Source of the DNA: Lentinula raphanica
Lineage: Eukaryota; Basidiomycota; Agaricomycetes; Agaricales; Omphalotaceae
Assembly (NCBI GenBank): GCA_027919835.1
Contig: JANVFP010000034.1
Span: 525,227-589,226, forward strand
DNA length: 64,000 bases
Direction of reading: 5' to 3'
Shown: piece by piece, positions 1 to 13,206 of the stretch
Position numbering within the stretch: the stretch's first letter is position 1
Layout of the letters: the number at the start of each line of letters is the position of its first letter
Translations under genes and position numbers: made by a program
The notes under the pieces: model-generated
The model's database searches: none
Seen by the model: the letters and a program-made list of their open reading frames with translations, nothing else
What the model was told of the DNA's origin: nothing

Positions 1-2
1 CT

Positions 3-209
3 TTCAAAATAAGTGAACTTACTGCAGATGGTCTAGGGGATGGATTCCTTGTAAATCCACAGCCGGTCGCATCCTCCCAGTTCGAAAACCATTCAACAAT
101 GGCAATAATGGCGGCGGTTAGATATCAAGCTGGTTCGCAAGGCAGGCAATCTCTTCGCGTTCCCCCAATCAAAGTTGCCCCTCAACCAGATCCGTTAGAG
201 TCGCAGTAA
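3..209 (+). CDS. C-terminal end of an unidentified protein (partial, runs off window start)
   Basis: One frame is open from the left edge of the window to a TAA at 207-209 (about 68 codons). Its composition looks like protein: it ends in a Pro/Gln-rich tail (..KVAPQPDPLESQ). No domain is recognisable and the upstream part lies outside the window. It could be a last exon or a chance open frame; the length alone is only weak support. Confidence 0.35.
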   Translation, partial: FKISELTADGLGDGFLVNPQPVASSQFENHSTMAIMAAVRYQAGSQGRQSLRVPPIKVAPQPDPLESQ

Positions 210-3200
210 CTTCACTTATGTGTTGAGCCGATGCACTGGTTCGTTATTATCACGTTCGCTGGTCCAGAACGAATTAATGATAGTAGTTATCGGGAGGTTC
301 GATTTCAAAAATGTATTTTCAGTCCAAGTCGAGAGCGCCCTTCACCTGAGGCAGGCGGTCCTGAAGCTCTGGACCGCGACTGTTTTCAACGAGAACATTC
401 AATTTTTACAGCTCAGTGAAGGTGAAGATAGCAGAAGCCATAACCACTGCGGTCTTCGTGTAAAAGTGTACGGAAAAGTTCTTGAGAGCTTCTGCCCTAT
501 CTTGAGCAAGAAAAGAGGTGACTGAACTCAGACTGGAGGGGGGGACAAAGTAGTAAGGGAAAATGGAAGGAGGATCTGGACAACTTCATTCAAACGTTTG
601 TAGAATACTGCAAGCACTAACCAACCACCAAGTCCACCGGTCGACCAATATGGCTTCCCGTTGGGCGTATTAGTTTAGTTTATGCGGGAGAAGATGGAGT
701 TCACAGCCTGGATGAGCTTTGATGTAGCATTTCGCCCATCAGCGTCATTGAACGCACCGGGTAGCCTAGCATGAATGCATGATACTGATTGAAGATAGAA
801 AATCTCCAGTAAGACAATCCACGTTCAACGATGAACGTTTCTCCAGTGTAAATACTAAAAACCTGCATTTTCCTTTGAAACGCAAATAAGATGATGCTAA
901 AACAGAAAGGGGGTAGGAAGTAGTAGTAGTAGTGGTAATATGACAATCTTCCATTCAACCTATAGGTTCAAAACGTGCAGGCAGACAACTTCAACGACCC
1001 CATAGTTTAAAAGTTTCGTACATACGTACAGTGCAAGAATTTCATAAGGCCCATATCGAATCAGTCTGGTCCTGAGGAAGAGCCCTCAGCCAACGCTAAA
1101 TCTTCTGGGTTGTTTTGGCAAGGGCATCGAAATGCTTTGAGGGAGGGCACGCTGCATCACCAAGTTTATCGGACAGAGAATCAGTGGTCAATGTGGGTGC
1201 ATTCAAAGTCTCTTCCTTGAGCTCGCTTCTAGAGATACATGATCCTTGAACTGCAAGGACAGTCAACAAACAATTTCGGGAAAGACCGATGATGCCTGTA
1301 CGAAAGCCGAATCAATTCATGGAGAAAGGAGAAGACGCCACAGCGTATCTCGCACAGGATAAGTCCCGCAGGGAGAGTACTATCAATCAACTACTTGATC
1401 ATCGGGCTCTGGTCGTAGCGACTCAGGAGTCTGGAATAATCCCTTCCCGTAGATGACTGATGTCGATATAGAGCCTGTAGAGGGGTAAATGTGTACGGTA
1501 ACTAGGTCAGGTAATAGCTGTGAGCAATGAAATCCTCGTGTCAGAGCGGTACTTTGGATCCAACCATTTCCGACGTTGTGTGAACCTTGTGACGTTCGAA
1601 CTGAGCTCCTTTCGAGACGCCTTGGCTAGTTCTTCTATACATGTTACATCTCTGGTCAGAAGGATTCGAGCGGAGATCATTCCAGGTCTTCAATCTCCTA
1701 ATGCAGCATGGCGGTGAAGCTTATACAGCGAGTCTAGGTGACCGAGAGACAAGGAACATGAGAGTGATAACAACGAATGAGATCTGACCATAAGCTGAAG
1801 GAGATATCAGGAAGATATCAGGACTAGAGATGAAGTGACGATTCAGGGGATAATGAAACATTACCATTTGATACTTAGCTCGCGTCTATAGATATAATGA
1901 AGACAGATGACAGAGGGAAAGCGGGGTATGTATGTGGATCTGGTCTATCGTTCCACAGTCGAGCTTGAATGGTCATGCAGGAGCCTGGGTGACACAGATC
2001 TAAATTTGGGGGAAGTTGTGGATATCGCTCTGTATACGGTGTCTCCAAGTTCAGAATGGGGATATTTAAAACTCTGTTACTCACCATACCGTCTCGTGAG
2101 CTGCATGATAGCGTTAGCGCGAAGGTCATTGGATATGTCATCAACAGTGGTGAGGAGGGTTTTCGGTCCGTTTTGAATCAGAGGAAGTTTGAAGGCTTTT
2201 CTTGCAACTTTTCAGTGAAGAGCCCGAAGCTCCTAAGTTGTAGTGCCCCGGTAAAGTGATGAAGTGAACCCGAACCAGACAACCAACATCACTATACCGA
2301 ATCAGATATAGTCTTGAGTCAAAGGCCGTTTCAAGATTGCAGAAGCAACCGTGTGTAGAAAACGTCTGTCCCTTTCAGATTTTCTCGAGGAACGTCATTG
2401 AGCGTTGGAGTCCGTCGACACGGGAGAAGATCAAGAAGAGTTTTCCCGATCCTGCGTGCAAGGCGATTCTTGAATACTTTGTGAAGTTCGTGAATCGTCA
2501 GTGTCAAAGGAAACAAGCGAGCTCGGTAACTGAAAATCGAGATGAGGAGATTGAACTAAATGCGATGAAGAGGGGTGGATGATTCTAAGTTCAGTACCAA
2601 TTCAATCTGCACACGACGCACAGGATGTAATGTACAATGAGGGAGAAAACGATGACTTCGCAAGAATACTTTGAAAACTTGCGATGACGCGAAGGGTGAA
2701 AATCACATCAAAACAAGTCGAGCGGAGAATGAGAAACGACGAAGTTACTGAACGTGATCACTTCTTGTTATTGGGCAGACCCGGTGGACAGTGCAGGTAT
2801 CTCACCCAAAGGGGCTGTATGACCAAATAGTGGGGCACTGAGAATAATTCGAGAAGAAGCCCGCAAGTGGCAGAATGAACGTGTAACCAGAGAAGCAATG
2901 GAAGAGGGTGAGAATGAACGAGTTGGGAAGATGAATCGCTAGGACGTATTGATTTTTGAAAGTGATGAGAACTTGCAGGAGCAAGTGAGTACAAACGTCG
3001 AACGGAAGGATTCACCAGTTCATATTGAACTCACAATGAAACTTGAACCAATTCGACGTTCTATTCGCAAGACCACAGAATCATCGTAATATTTACACGT
3101 GCCAGACGTATTCCCGTAGACACGTAGTGGAGCTGAAGGAAGTGAGGAAATTAGGAGAAGAAACTAAAGGCGGAGGAAAGGACCGAAGGATGGATCAGAA

Positions 3201-4347
3201 AGAAGGCAAAGGTAAAAGTAATCTATCTCATGCTCACTTGGCAAACCGTTACAGATCGTCCGGTTTGAAGCACTCTCTTTGTTGCGCAAACCTTGCCCTT
3301 AACTTTAGCGATTAGAGGTTGTGATAGCTTTGCAACAAACGGAACAATGATCAGAGGAATTCTAACATGCTCAAGAAAAATAAAAGATCGGGTACATGAC
3401 CAGAACACGTACTTTGATAAAAGACTCGAGAGAACGTAGTCTACCTTTCGATCAGTAGAGTTCGAAGAAATGCTCAGATATCCAGCCACGTTCATTTCGC
3501 TTGACGTGAGTTTTAGCCTTTGTTCCAAGAACAAGGAACATGCTTTGCATACTTATGAGGATGCATTAGACGGCCCACGCGAAATCTTCATATTGTCAGA
3601 CTGAGAACCGATCGACAGCACCTCACAAGAAGGTTAGAGTCGAAGATATGTACTCTGCAGAGCAATAACACTGCGGTAGTGAATCATCAGTATTCCAACC
3701 TCGGAGTGGTGAGATCTTACTTTGATTGCAGATATACTTTCTATAATCACGTTTCACTAATATCATTCAACGAGGAGATCAATCATGAACCCAGGACGCA
3801 ATCGTGAACATGCACTCACATAGAATAACACCTTCAATCCAGCAAAGCGAGACGCGACCTCACCCTCTACGTTTCGCATGCGCGACCATGCTCTCTTTCT
3901 CGCTGAGTGCCTCTGCCACTCCAGATAATGTTTTCGGTCATCTAGCAGACAATGATTCTCCGGCCTTGATTTGTAAATAGACAGGTTTGGCAAGATAGAG
4001 TTAAAACAGTGAACCACGAGAGGGTTGGACTGAAGCTTAGAATGCGCATTGTGTAGTTCTAGATGTTGTCGGTCAAATATCAGCGATGAATTTGCATTGC
4101 TTGCCTCTGTGAGTGGGTACAAAACTCTCTGTGGCAGACTCGACGATGGAAGTTAGAAGAGAACATTGATTAGCGCTTGAAAAATGGCTAAGCGCCCAAT
4201 CTAATCATAGCTCTTCAACGTTGTCAACAACATGCTCTTTTGTCTTGCTAAGACCACGAGGCATCGTTGCTTCACCCAGTGCCACCAAGTCAACGAGCAA
4301 GAGGATCTTCTTGTGCTTCTACAACCTGTATCTCAGACAACAAGATT
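210..4347. other. Long stretch without a supported gene
   Basis: Short open frames on both strands show no recognisable domain, signal peptide or convincing exon-intron chain. A short (AGT)n-like microsatellite lies near 918-935. The stretch may be intergenic or decayed sequence; I cannot assign anything in it. Confidence 0.5.
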
Positions 4348-5585
4348 ATGCAAATATTGCCGTTGCTCTTCGTCTCATTGATCTCTGTTTTTTCCTCCTT
4401 GTCACTCGTCTCTGCTCATGGATATCTTGCCCAACTCATCATAAACGGTAAAGCATACCCAGGAAATGTTCCAGGCGCGACCCCAACTTCTAGCGTCATC
4501 CGCCAAGTGTCGGACATAAGTCCTGTCAAAGGCGCTACCAATCCCGATTTGAATTGCGGTTTAAGTGCCCAATTTGCTGCCGATGTAGCTGATGCAAATC
4601 CTGGAGATGCATTTCAGTTTGACTGGCGCGGTGGAGATGACCAGAATGTGAGTATCCTCGAAATCTGATTGTGGCTTCTCCTTTTTTGACAATGTTATAC
4701 TACCTACCCCTTCCCCCCAACCAGTGGCCTCATAACACAGGACCTATGCTAACATACATGACATCCTGCGGCAGCTCTTCCTGCACGACATACAACTCAT
4801 CTACTTCCAAATGGTTCAAGATCCAACAAGTTGCACGCATCAGCTCCGGAGGTCCGTGGGCTCAGGAAGCAGTCATGGAAGGCTTCCCCGCTAATGTCAC
4901 TTTGCCTTCGAAACTCGCACCCGGAAACTACCTGATCCGGCATGAAATATTGGGATTGCAAGGGGCTGTGTCTGTTGGAGGAGCAGAATTCTATCCAGCA
5001 TGTTCGCAGCTCAAAGTCGGCGGAAGTCAGACGGGTGGTCCGACCGATGATGAGTTGGTCTTACTCCCTGGGGCGTATAGCGATACCGATCCTGGAATAT
5101 ATGATCCTAATGTGTGCTTGAATATTTTTGGTCCTACAAATTTTCCGTCCACGAGGTTGCTTATATTTCTTCCTTTGAACCAGGTGTACGACCCTTCAGC
5201 ATCTTATACATTTCCTGGACCTCCAGTTGCGGCGTTTGCGGGAGGTGATGCATCAGGAACTTCGGTGTCCGGAGATGCTTCAGCTTCTGTGTCTGCAGCT
5301 GGTTCATCTAGTACCGGTGCAACTGGTACAGGTTCTTCATCTTCAACCTCATGTTTCTCTTCGTCTGGCTGATATGAACCCTTAGGTTCTTCCTCATCAT
5401 CCAGCTCGCCGTCAAATGCCCAAAGTGTATGCAAGCTACAAAGAAAAACGACTTCGCTGACATCAGACGACAACTCTGATTCGTCCTTGTTCATCACAAA
5501 TTCAAAATCTCGGACTCATAAACGAAGACACACCATCTTAAGCGGCTTATTTCGAGATTTGGCTTTGGTCTATCGAGGATCCTAG
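4348..5585 (+). CDS. AA9 lytic polysaccharide monooxygenase (GH61-type), secreted
   Basis: Copper enzyme that cleaves cellulose or hemicellulose oxidatively outside the cell. The ATG at 4348 gives a 23-residue signal peptide ending VSA; cleavage leaves His24 as the N-terminal copper ligand (HGYLAQ), as the family requires. The second copper His is in WPHNTGPM at the start of exon 2. The axial Tyr is in GGAEFYPAC and the second-sphere His is in LIRHEI. A Ser/Gly/Thr linker follows (..TGATGT..), then a basic tail (HKRRH). I place introns at 4648-4724, 5112-5183 (72 bp, itself open in frame) and probably 5326-5385; the third gives the stop at 5583-5585. Without the third intron the stop would be at 5370-5372. 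No CBM1 is visible. Odd point: Glu sits where most AA9 enzymes have Gln two residues before the axial Tyr. Confidence 0.9.
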
Positions 5586-6393
5586 AGCTTGGATCTCTGC
5601 AGTGAAAATTGATTCACGTCCTCGGCTTTGGAAGGTCGATCATGGTCCGGTCCAATCTCAAACATCATTCATCATCTTGAATGTTGGGCTTGTGTTGTCT
5701 TAATTTCGGATGATTTCAACGTACTATGTATTTATTAAACTCGTGTTGTATGTAAGGATAGTGTAGCAGGACGCCGCCTTATACTAAGGCCTTATCTATC
5801 CCCTTCGTATTGGAGGAATTGAAGGTCGAACTCGTGCTCAAAGAAGTCGCTGACAGAGATAAGTATTATCTTGAGAAATAGTATACCCGAACGTGAAGGC
5901 TTTCAGAAAAGCGGAGAACTCAAGTTGTTGGTTTTAATATGCACTTGCCTGAAGAGCAATGACACTGTCTTATCTAGGTCTGTCTAGTTTTTGGATAAGA
6001 AAACTTCTTTGAGTAGCTAGCTGTACTTACTCAATACGGAAAGACTCATGGGTACATTGAACAACTGAGAGAGAAAGAGAGAAAGGGAATTAGAATGAGC
6101 TCTCTGGATACATGAGCGTATAAGGTATACAGGTATAAGATAGTACGTGCTACATATTTTGTAGGTCCAGTAAATACAAGTTCTATAACGATCCACGATT
6201 GTCATTGTCATATTAGTATACTGTGTTCCATATATCGAAAGAATGGTGCAAGTACGAGCAAGGAAGCATCTATTGATTGAAAAACGGTTTCGACTTGGTT
6301 CAAACAGTAGCTCACTGTCGACGCTCAATGATAATGTTAAATGGTTTGATATGACTGGCGAAAATCTGTTATTAGCCAACCACTGCCAGCTTC
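5586..6393. other. Convergent 3' region between the LPMO and P450 genes
   Basis: This stretch lies between two genes that point toward each other and holds their 3' untranslated regions and terminators. The central part is AT-rich (5690-5760). I see no ORF with a domain. Confidence 0.6.
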
Positions 6394-8376
6394 TCACAAA
6401 CGGTGATACACGCACCTGGTTATGCCTGAGGTAAATTCCACCTGCGGAGCTGACCCTTCCCCGACAGGCAACGAAATTTTAAATTTCGAGAGAACTCTCG
6501 ATATAATCAACAGAACAGATATCTCCGCTAGTCGCATACCAGGACAAGTCCGTCTTCCGTATCCGAAGCAATAAGTCCTTGGGTCTGGATTCAACTCAAT
6601 ATCCGAGTTTTCCGAATGTAAAGTGTATCCTGAGGTTTCTGAGCGTAGGGATTTCTTCAGATTCCCTTGTTGTGGCTGGTGCTTACTGATCACTGGGGTG
6701 TTGTTAAAGCGGGATGGTTTGAACTCATGGGGATCGGGATATAGAGCGGGATCGTGGAGGATAGCCCTAGACGGGAGGTTCAGCGAGAGGTAGCAGACCT
6801 TGAGTGACATGAGATTCACCATGTATTTGCGATGATAGTGCTGTCTTTGGGAATGCGGTAGGACTGGTATACATCATCTTGAACAACTTTGTGAGGAAGA
6901 GCTACATAGGCAAAAAGATGCGTTGTCCATCAATTGAGTGCGATTGCAAAAGAAAAGCGGTGTTCGACCTACCCATGTTAGACACAGGTGCGTATCGCAA
7001 AACCTCTTTGTACAAGGCGACAAGGTAATCGAGGCGATGAAGGTCCGTTATGGAAGGAACTCGTCCGGATCCACAAAAATCAGTGATTTCGTGTTGGGCC
7101 TCTTCTTGGACGTCGGGGAACAGCGCCATCAAGAGAATGAAGGATGTAAGCGCTGAGACTGTCTACAGATATGATGATATATATCTGATTGTAGATTCAT
7201 ATATAAAACTTACCGTGTCGGAAGCGCCTGCATAGAGCCCACCGGCAGCCCACTTGACGATATTTTCTGGTTCCGCGTGTGCATTGGGTTGAAGGAGTCG
7301 AGTCGTGAAGGAGTCAACGCTGTTTGATTGTGCCTGAAACCAGTATATCAAGTTAATGTGTGTTTCCTGAACAAGAAAAGGCGGACCATTTGTTTTTTGA
7401 CCCAGTTATGTGGCACATCGGATAATGACTCAAGTTGCTTCCTCCATTTTTCGCCCTGCCGTCTGAATTGTGCGAACGGGAACCACGATGGAATGAAACG
7501 CACTGGCGACAAGGGAAATATGAGCATATGAAGGGAACAGTGTAGTTGGAGATGATGACAATATGTCAACAGGGTACAGCACATACCAATCGGATAGTAA
7601 TCTACAAGCCAGCGCCCAGGAGCGAGAGCCCAACCAGATATCTTCGCGGATTCCTCTGCAATTTCAATGAAAGGATCGTTGTTTTCGGTGACTGAATAGC
7701 CATAGGCTATTTTCATAATGATTGCAGCTATAGTTCTTGTATGCTAGATGAGAGACACTGGAAGATTATCATGATGACTGCCAGGACTTACCTTCTGAGG
7801 TGATGCTGAAATTCTCCTGGTTTTTGAGTCATAAGTTCAATGAAGATGTTAGCTTCATTCTCTAGTAGCTCATGGTATTCCTCAAGTGCACGCCCACTCA
7901 GACCATGCCGTATCAGTCTCCGATATGTCCCATGTCGGGGATCTAGAGAGGATATGTTGAACACAGAATCTCCTCGTCCACAAAGTTCATGGTACATCCA
8001 TGACTTTGGGCGATCAGAGTATAGAATCGCGCGTTTATCGAGAAGCTCCCGGACAGATTTATGATCGTTCAACACAACGGTACGCCGGTTGTAGATCCAG
8101 AATGATATGACGGGACCTAGTACATACCCACAATTCTTCAAAATCAAAACAACAGAAGAAAAAACATATGATGCACATACTTTGATAGTGTTCCGCCCAT
8201 TGGGCATAAACCTTCCAGGGGGAATGGGTGAGTTGATCTTTGACTCCTGTGAAGAAGGCTCCCTTGGGACCAGGGGGAGTTCGTATTCGCCTACTGGTCC
8301 GCGAATATAAATGGACAAAAAGTATCAGTAATGCAGGTAAACAGAGTCCCAGTATGAGGGAAAGTAGATCCTGCAT
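6394..8376 (-). CDS. Cytochrome P450 monooxygenase
   Basis: Heme-thiolate monooxygenase, probably anchored in the ER membrane. My eight-exon model is 8376-8181, 8116-7792, 7735-7587, 7502-7387, 7333-7214, 7162-6973, 6901-6820 and 6766-6394. It sums to 517 codons (516 aa), a normal length. Visible parts in order: N-terminal membrane helix (residues 3-25), proline hinge TPPGPKG, I-helix region with GGLYAGASDT (the A/G-x-x-D/E-T oxygen motif), K-helix E-x-x-R in KEVLRY, the PERF-like DPHEFKPSRF, and the heme loop FGYGRRTCPGM with its Cys ligand. The overall look resembles the fungal CYP64/CYP5359-like group, but substrate cannot be inferred. The last few codons are uncertain because another GT lies shortly before the stop. 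Confidence 0.92.
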
Positions 8377-8408
8377 TTTGAGAGTTTGGGGTAGCTAGGA
8401 CGAATCTG

Positions 8409-8416
8409 CTTTTATA
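8409..8416 (-). promoter_or_regulatory. TATA box of the P450 gene
   Basis: On the minus strand TATAAAAG lies about 33 bases upstream of the P450 ATG (8376), a spacing compatible with a very short leader. Confidence 0.5.
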
Positions 8417-10079
8417 CAACGGACCTGAAGCTGAGTCAAGATAAGATGGAGCAAATGTGGATGCTTGGTATTGTCAATATGGAGATCTATACCGCGAAGG
8501 ATACCGAGTGTAATATATCATCCCAGTTGACGAAACTATCTGTAAAACGAGGTTGCATCGCAATATTGTACAGTAACATACTGCTGGCGGTATAATTTGC
8601 ATAACCTATAAGAGTGTCAGTCTACAGTGGGCGTAATCACAAAATACATTTACTATTTGAGATGATTATCTGAGATACTAATCCGGATTGCTATGGCCGA
8701 TCATATTGTTCATACCCGCCCTGTGCTCTGCGATAGACTGAGTTTGACCATGATTGACCGACCGAGGGAGACCTTCCTGCGTCAGTGATAGACGGAGCCC
8801 TGACGAGCGGTGTGTCTTGTCCTTTACCTTGAAGTGGCTGTGATCGTATCGTTGAACCTGGTCATAGGCAGGGAAGTGCCGTCAAAGAAGACTTTGAATT
8901 GTAGCCCACACCAAACAAATAACTGAATGTGCTCAAAACACAGCAACATTTAAAGGCGCTTACCCTGCGCTAATTAACAGCTTCGACACTCGATCCAGCT
9001 ACAAATGTAGCCATGATCCAGACCCGTAACTCTTCCGGTACCGCACCTATGACGAAGGTACATATACACGCTTCGAGTTCCTCTGAATGTTCGAAGAAAT
9101 CAATTCATAGTGGATCACCGTGAACCTGTTTTAGACTCAAACCCGTACGGAAATACATTGGATAACCGAGAGGCCCACCGTTTGTGGGAAGTTGGAGGAA
9201 GTTTGAGTGATTCTGTCTGAAAGGATTTCAGGCTCACCGCCGAAAGAGCAATTCGAACGAAGATCACGGAATGGTTTCTGCAATCACATGCAAACTGTTG
9301 TAGGAGGACTAGAAAACCCAGCGAATTTTGTCAATGTCAGTGTAGGATGCCGAGTGTATTGGGGCTTACGCATTGTACAACTGCGCGATAATTCAGAACT
9401 TGAAAAACCGTTAGAGAAAAGCACCACGATGCCGCTATAGCGGTCCGTCCTATAGTATGCTAAGGACTGAAGAGAATTGCTCGAGGTATGATCCTGTTGC
9501 AAAACGGAGATTCGTATTTGTTTCGCGCCAGTGGCAATGTTTACAGTTTGAGAATCTCCGACTGGTTTGAGATAGCAGAGCTTGGCCCGAGGCCTCTAGC
9601 GGAAAAGTGACGACTGGAGATTCATCCGTTCGTGCTACAGCCTGAGGTTTGCGGAGAATGTATAGTCGTCTATTAGTGCGAAATTCCGAAATTGAATGAG
9701 GCTGGCAAGAAACGTTACAGTGGATTTAAGCAAGGATTCTCGATAGCATATACTCGAGAGCAGTACTCACACAAAACGCTGCGAAATTGACTTCAGAAAG
9801 AGAATGGGAAGAAGAATCTGAACAAAAGAATGCTTGGCAGAGTCTAGACACATTTTGGTAAGAATCGTGAGAGATGTGAATCAACAATGGTGACTTCATC
9901 GTCAGAATTACTTTTCCTCTCTCTTCAGTCTGTTACTACCACCTCTCATCTCGCTCAACATCACACTCGTTTCTACATTCTTTCTCATTCTTTTACTGAA
10001 AGTCTTCAGGCAATTCCTCAGTAATTGAGCATCAGTCTCTCAACCCGAGCCCTTGTATCTTCCTCACGACTTTCTAACG
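8417..10079. other. Divergent intergenic region between P450 and copper radical oxidase
   Basis: No supported gene. The right end (about 9900-10020) is pyrimidine-rich with repeated CTC/TTC runs, typical of fungal promoter and leader sequence just upstream of the oxidase ATG. Confidence 0.55.
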
Positions 10080-12595
10080 ATGTTCGCGTCCGTTCTTTTG
10101 CTGGCCTCATGGTTAGCATTTCCAGCTGTAGCAAGCAAGGCTGGCTCTTTCTCAGACGGTGGCGATACCTCAGTCAGCGCTATGATGGTTCGTGTCGGTG
10201 TAGTCACGTTCTTTTCATGTTCTGACGGACTCGCGCGTGCAGATGTTTGTGGGTAACAAAGACAAGGTCTACATTATGGACAAAGCAGAAGGGAATGCCG
10301 CCCAGGTTGATGACCATCCTGCTTGGGGTGCTGTTTGGTACGATACGCTTTCTTGAATAATTTTCTCCCTTGTTCTGAAATGACTTGGTAGGGATTTCAA
10401 TACTCATCAGACGCAAGTTATGGATATCAGGACCAACGTCTTCTGTGCTTCTGGAATGCACCTACCCAATGGCTCATACGTCACTTTCGGTGGCAATGGC
10501 GCGGTCTCACCTGGTGGTAACATTGGGTCAGTACCCAATGGTGAAGGTGCTGCATCGTACGATGCCACATACAAAGACTACGACGGTTCCAAGGCCATCC
10601 GAGTGCTCAATCCTTGTACAGACTCAGACGACTTTACGTCTTCGAACTGCCAATGGTTTGACAATCCGGACGTCCTTTCCATGCAGAAGAAGCGCTGGTA
10701 TTCCGCTGCTGAACCGCTCGGTGATGGTTCTGTAGCGCTCATTGGTGGTTTTGTGAACGGCGGCTACATCAATAGGAATACTCCCAATACAGATCCTGAA
10801 TTCGAGGGTGGAGCAGCAGAGCCGACGTATGAGTTTTATCCTGCAAACGGACGCAACGCGACCGTGATGCAATTCATGATTAAGACGTCAGGCTTAAACG
10901 CTTATGCACACACGTATCTGATGCCCTCTGGAAACATGCTCGTGCAAGCGAATATCTCTACTAGTGCGTTCAATCTCGGGAATTCTGTTTGATGTTTTGA
11001 CTGACGCTAAACCAGTGCTTTGGAATCCGGAAACCAATACCGAAACCGACCTTCCTGACATGCCAGGTGGTGTTGTCCGTGTCTACCCTGCCTCAGGTGC
11101 GGTCGCCATGCTCCCCCTTACCCCGGCAAACAATTACACCCCCACGGTCTTATTTTGCGGAGGCTCTGACATGCCAGATCATCTATGGGGAAATTATTCC
11201 TTCCCCAATACAGATACCTGGCTCTATCCCGCATCCAAAGATTGCCAACGGCTAACGCCTGAGCCGCTCGACGGTTCGGCACCTGTCTACATCCAAGACG
11301 ATGACATGATTGAAGGCCGGACCATGGGACAGTTCATCACACTACCAGACGGAAAAATGTTGGTCGTGAACGGTGGGCTAAACGGAACCGCGGGGTATGC
11401 CACGAACACGGGAACGACTTTCTCTTACAATCAGATGCCTTATGGAATGTCCTTGGCTTCTGGTCCTGTCGGAACTCCAGCCTTGTATGATCCTAATGCC
11501 CCTGCCGGTAGTCGATGGTCAAATGCGGGTTTCCAAACATCTAACATTGCTCGACTCTACCACTCATCCGCTATCCTACTCCCTGACGCATCCGTCCTTA
11601 TCGCTGGTTCCAATCCCAACGTTGATGTAAACCTGACCACGTACTTCCCTACTACCTACCAGGCTGAGATATTCTACCCGGATTACTTCTCTGCCACTAC
11701 GCGTCCCGTTCCATCCGGTATTCCCTCTAACTTGACTTATGGTGGAACTCCTTTTGATATCACGGTCCCTGCGTCTTCGTATTCCGGCTCGAGCAATGAC
11801 GCAGCCGATAACACCACCGTAGTGGTCGTTCGCCCTGGTTGGACCACGCATGGAATGAATATGGGCCAAAGATACCTCCAACTGAACAACACCTACACCG
11901 TCAACTCAGATGGCTCCCTTACGTTACATACTGCCCAGATGCCCCCAAACCCCAATATTTTCCAACCGGGACCGGCTATGTTATTCGTCGTCGTCAACGG
12001 TATTCCATCAAATGCGACTTTTGTAATCATTGGTAGTGGCAACATTGAAACGCAACCCGTTGCAGCTGCGAGCGTCTTACCCGAAAGCGTCCGCTTGAGT
12101 GGTGCGAGTGGAAGCGGCTCATCTGGTAGTGACCCAGCTCAAGTATCGAGCGGTGGAATCTCTCACACGGCAGTCATTGTAGGCACCGTCGTCGCGGGGA
12201 TCATACTCTTAGGCGTAATCGGTGCTCTCATCAGTGTTTGTGCTGCAAGGCGCCGGAGAGAAAAAGCCCAGAAAAATGCCTCGTCATATGCGATGAGAAA
12301 TGCTCCAGGCGGTGCAGGAGCTCTTGGAGCTGTCTATGGCGCAGGTTCTTCAAAGGATGTGCGGAGTTCTGACTCGAGTGCGTTTTCGATGCAGCGGGAC
12401 TACAATAATAGTCAACAGTGGGCAGGGAGTACTGCTCACTTGAATGGAGGAGACAGTGGTCGGCTTTCCCCTTACCAGGACGCCCCGCCATATCTTGAAG
12501 ATTCAAGGGGACCTCATGGTATGAGTATGGAGCTGGATCCATACGCTGCTCAGTCGAGGATGAGCACTAGCCAGCCAAATGGCTCTCGTTACTGA
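10080..12595 (+). CDS. Copper radical oxidase (glyoxal oxidase type, AA5_1) with C-terminal membrane anchor
   Basis: Oxidises small aldehydes or alcohols and makes H2O2 for extracellular peroxidases and LPMOs. Exons are 10080-10187, 10243-10337, 10392-10963 and 11016-12595: 785 codons, 784 aa. A signal peptide (about 1-18) is followed by the glyoxal oxidase N-terminus. Cys86 in FCASGMHLPNG is the expected partner of the Cys-Tyr cofactor. Tyr440-His441 in ARLYHSS and His537 in GWTTHGMNM match the copper ligands. After the catalytic part come a Ser/Gly linker, one clear hydrophobic span (about 642-666, starting HTAVIVGTVVAG), a CAARRRR stop-transfer and a roughly 115-residue Ser/Gly/Tyr-rich tail. 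So it is probably a plasma-membrane-tethered oxidase, not a freely secreted one. Confidence 0.92.
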
Positions 12596-13206
12596 TCAAT
12601 CAGACCTTTTTGATATCGGATGGACAACTTTCGTTGTATAGAATGGGTTGTTGGTTTTTTTTCTCATCATGTTGCTTTGGATCGTTTCGGACTCTTCAAC
12701 TCAAACTTGCATGAAAGTATACGCATGTACATTATTCCATCAGCTATCACTATATCATACTTCACATTTTTTCCATCACCATAGTTGTCTATGCCTCCAG
12801 TAATCCATTCCCGTCTCGAGCTTTCGTTTCAGAAAAGAGTTCGACCGAAAACTTAAGGCTATACTCGGGCTTTACAACTGGAGTAATTATATAAAGTATT
12901 CATGATATGATTGAGTCGACGCTTTCCATGCGTGGTGCATGCTCTTGCATGCTCAGCATTCTGTGTGCATGGCGCTAGCCCGTGTCGTAGTTTACGGATG
13001 AAATAAAAGAAATCTCGTTCTGAAGAGCGACGCGTCTTCCCATGTATAGTCACGTGAAACAGGCATGATCGATTGCACCCATGTCACCGCCGCACCGGTG
13101 ACCCAACAATTTTTTCGAACTAACACTGAGACCGTCACCATCGTCGAATATTGAACGATCTCTTTTTCTTGATTTACGAGACGGCTAGCCATATTATTGG
13201 ACGCTC
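12596..13206. other. Intergenic region, oxidase 3' end and UTP7 promoter
   Basis: Holds the 3' untranslated region of the oxidase (T-rich near 12650-12665) and the promoter of UTP7. A 7-bp inverted repeat (GTCACCG..CGGTGAC) lies about 120 bases upstream of the UTP7 ATG. I see no gene. Confidence 0.5.

Noticed and set aside
5204..5497. Antisense open frame over the LPMO C-terminus
   Set aside because: It mirrors the low-complexity Ser/Thr linker codons of the LPMO; Glu/Pro-rich translation is the expected shadow.
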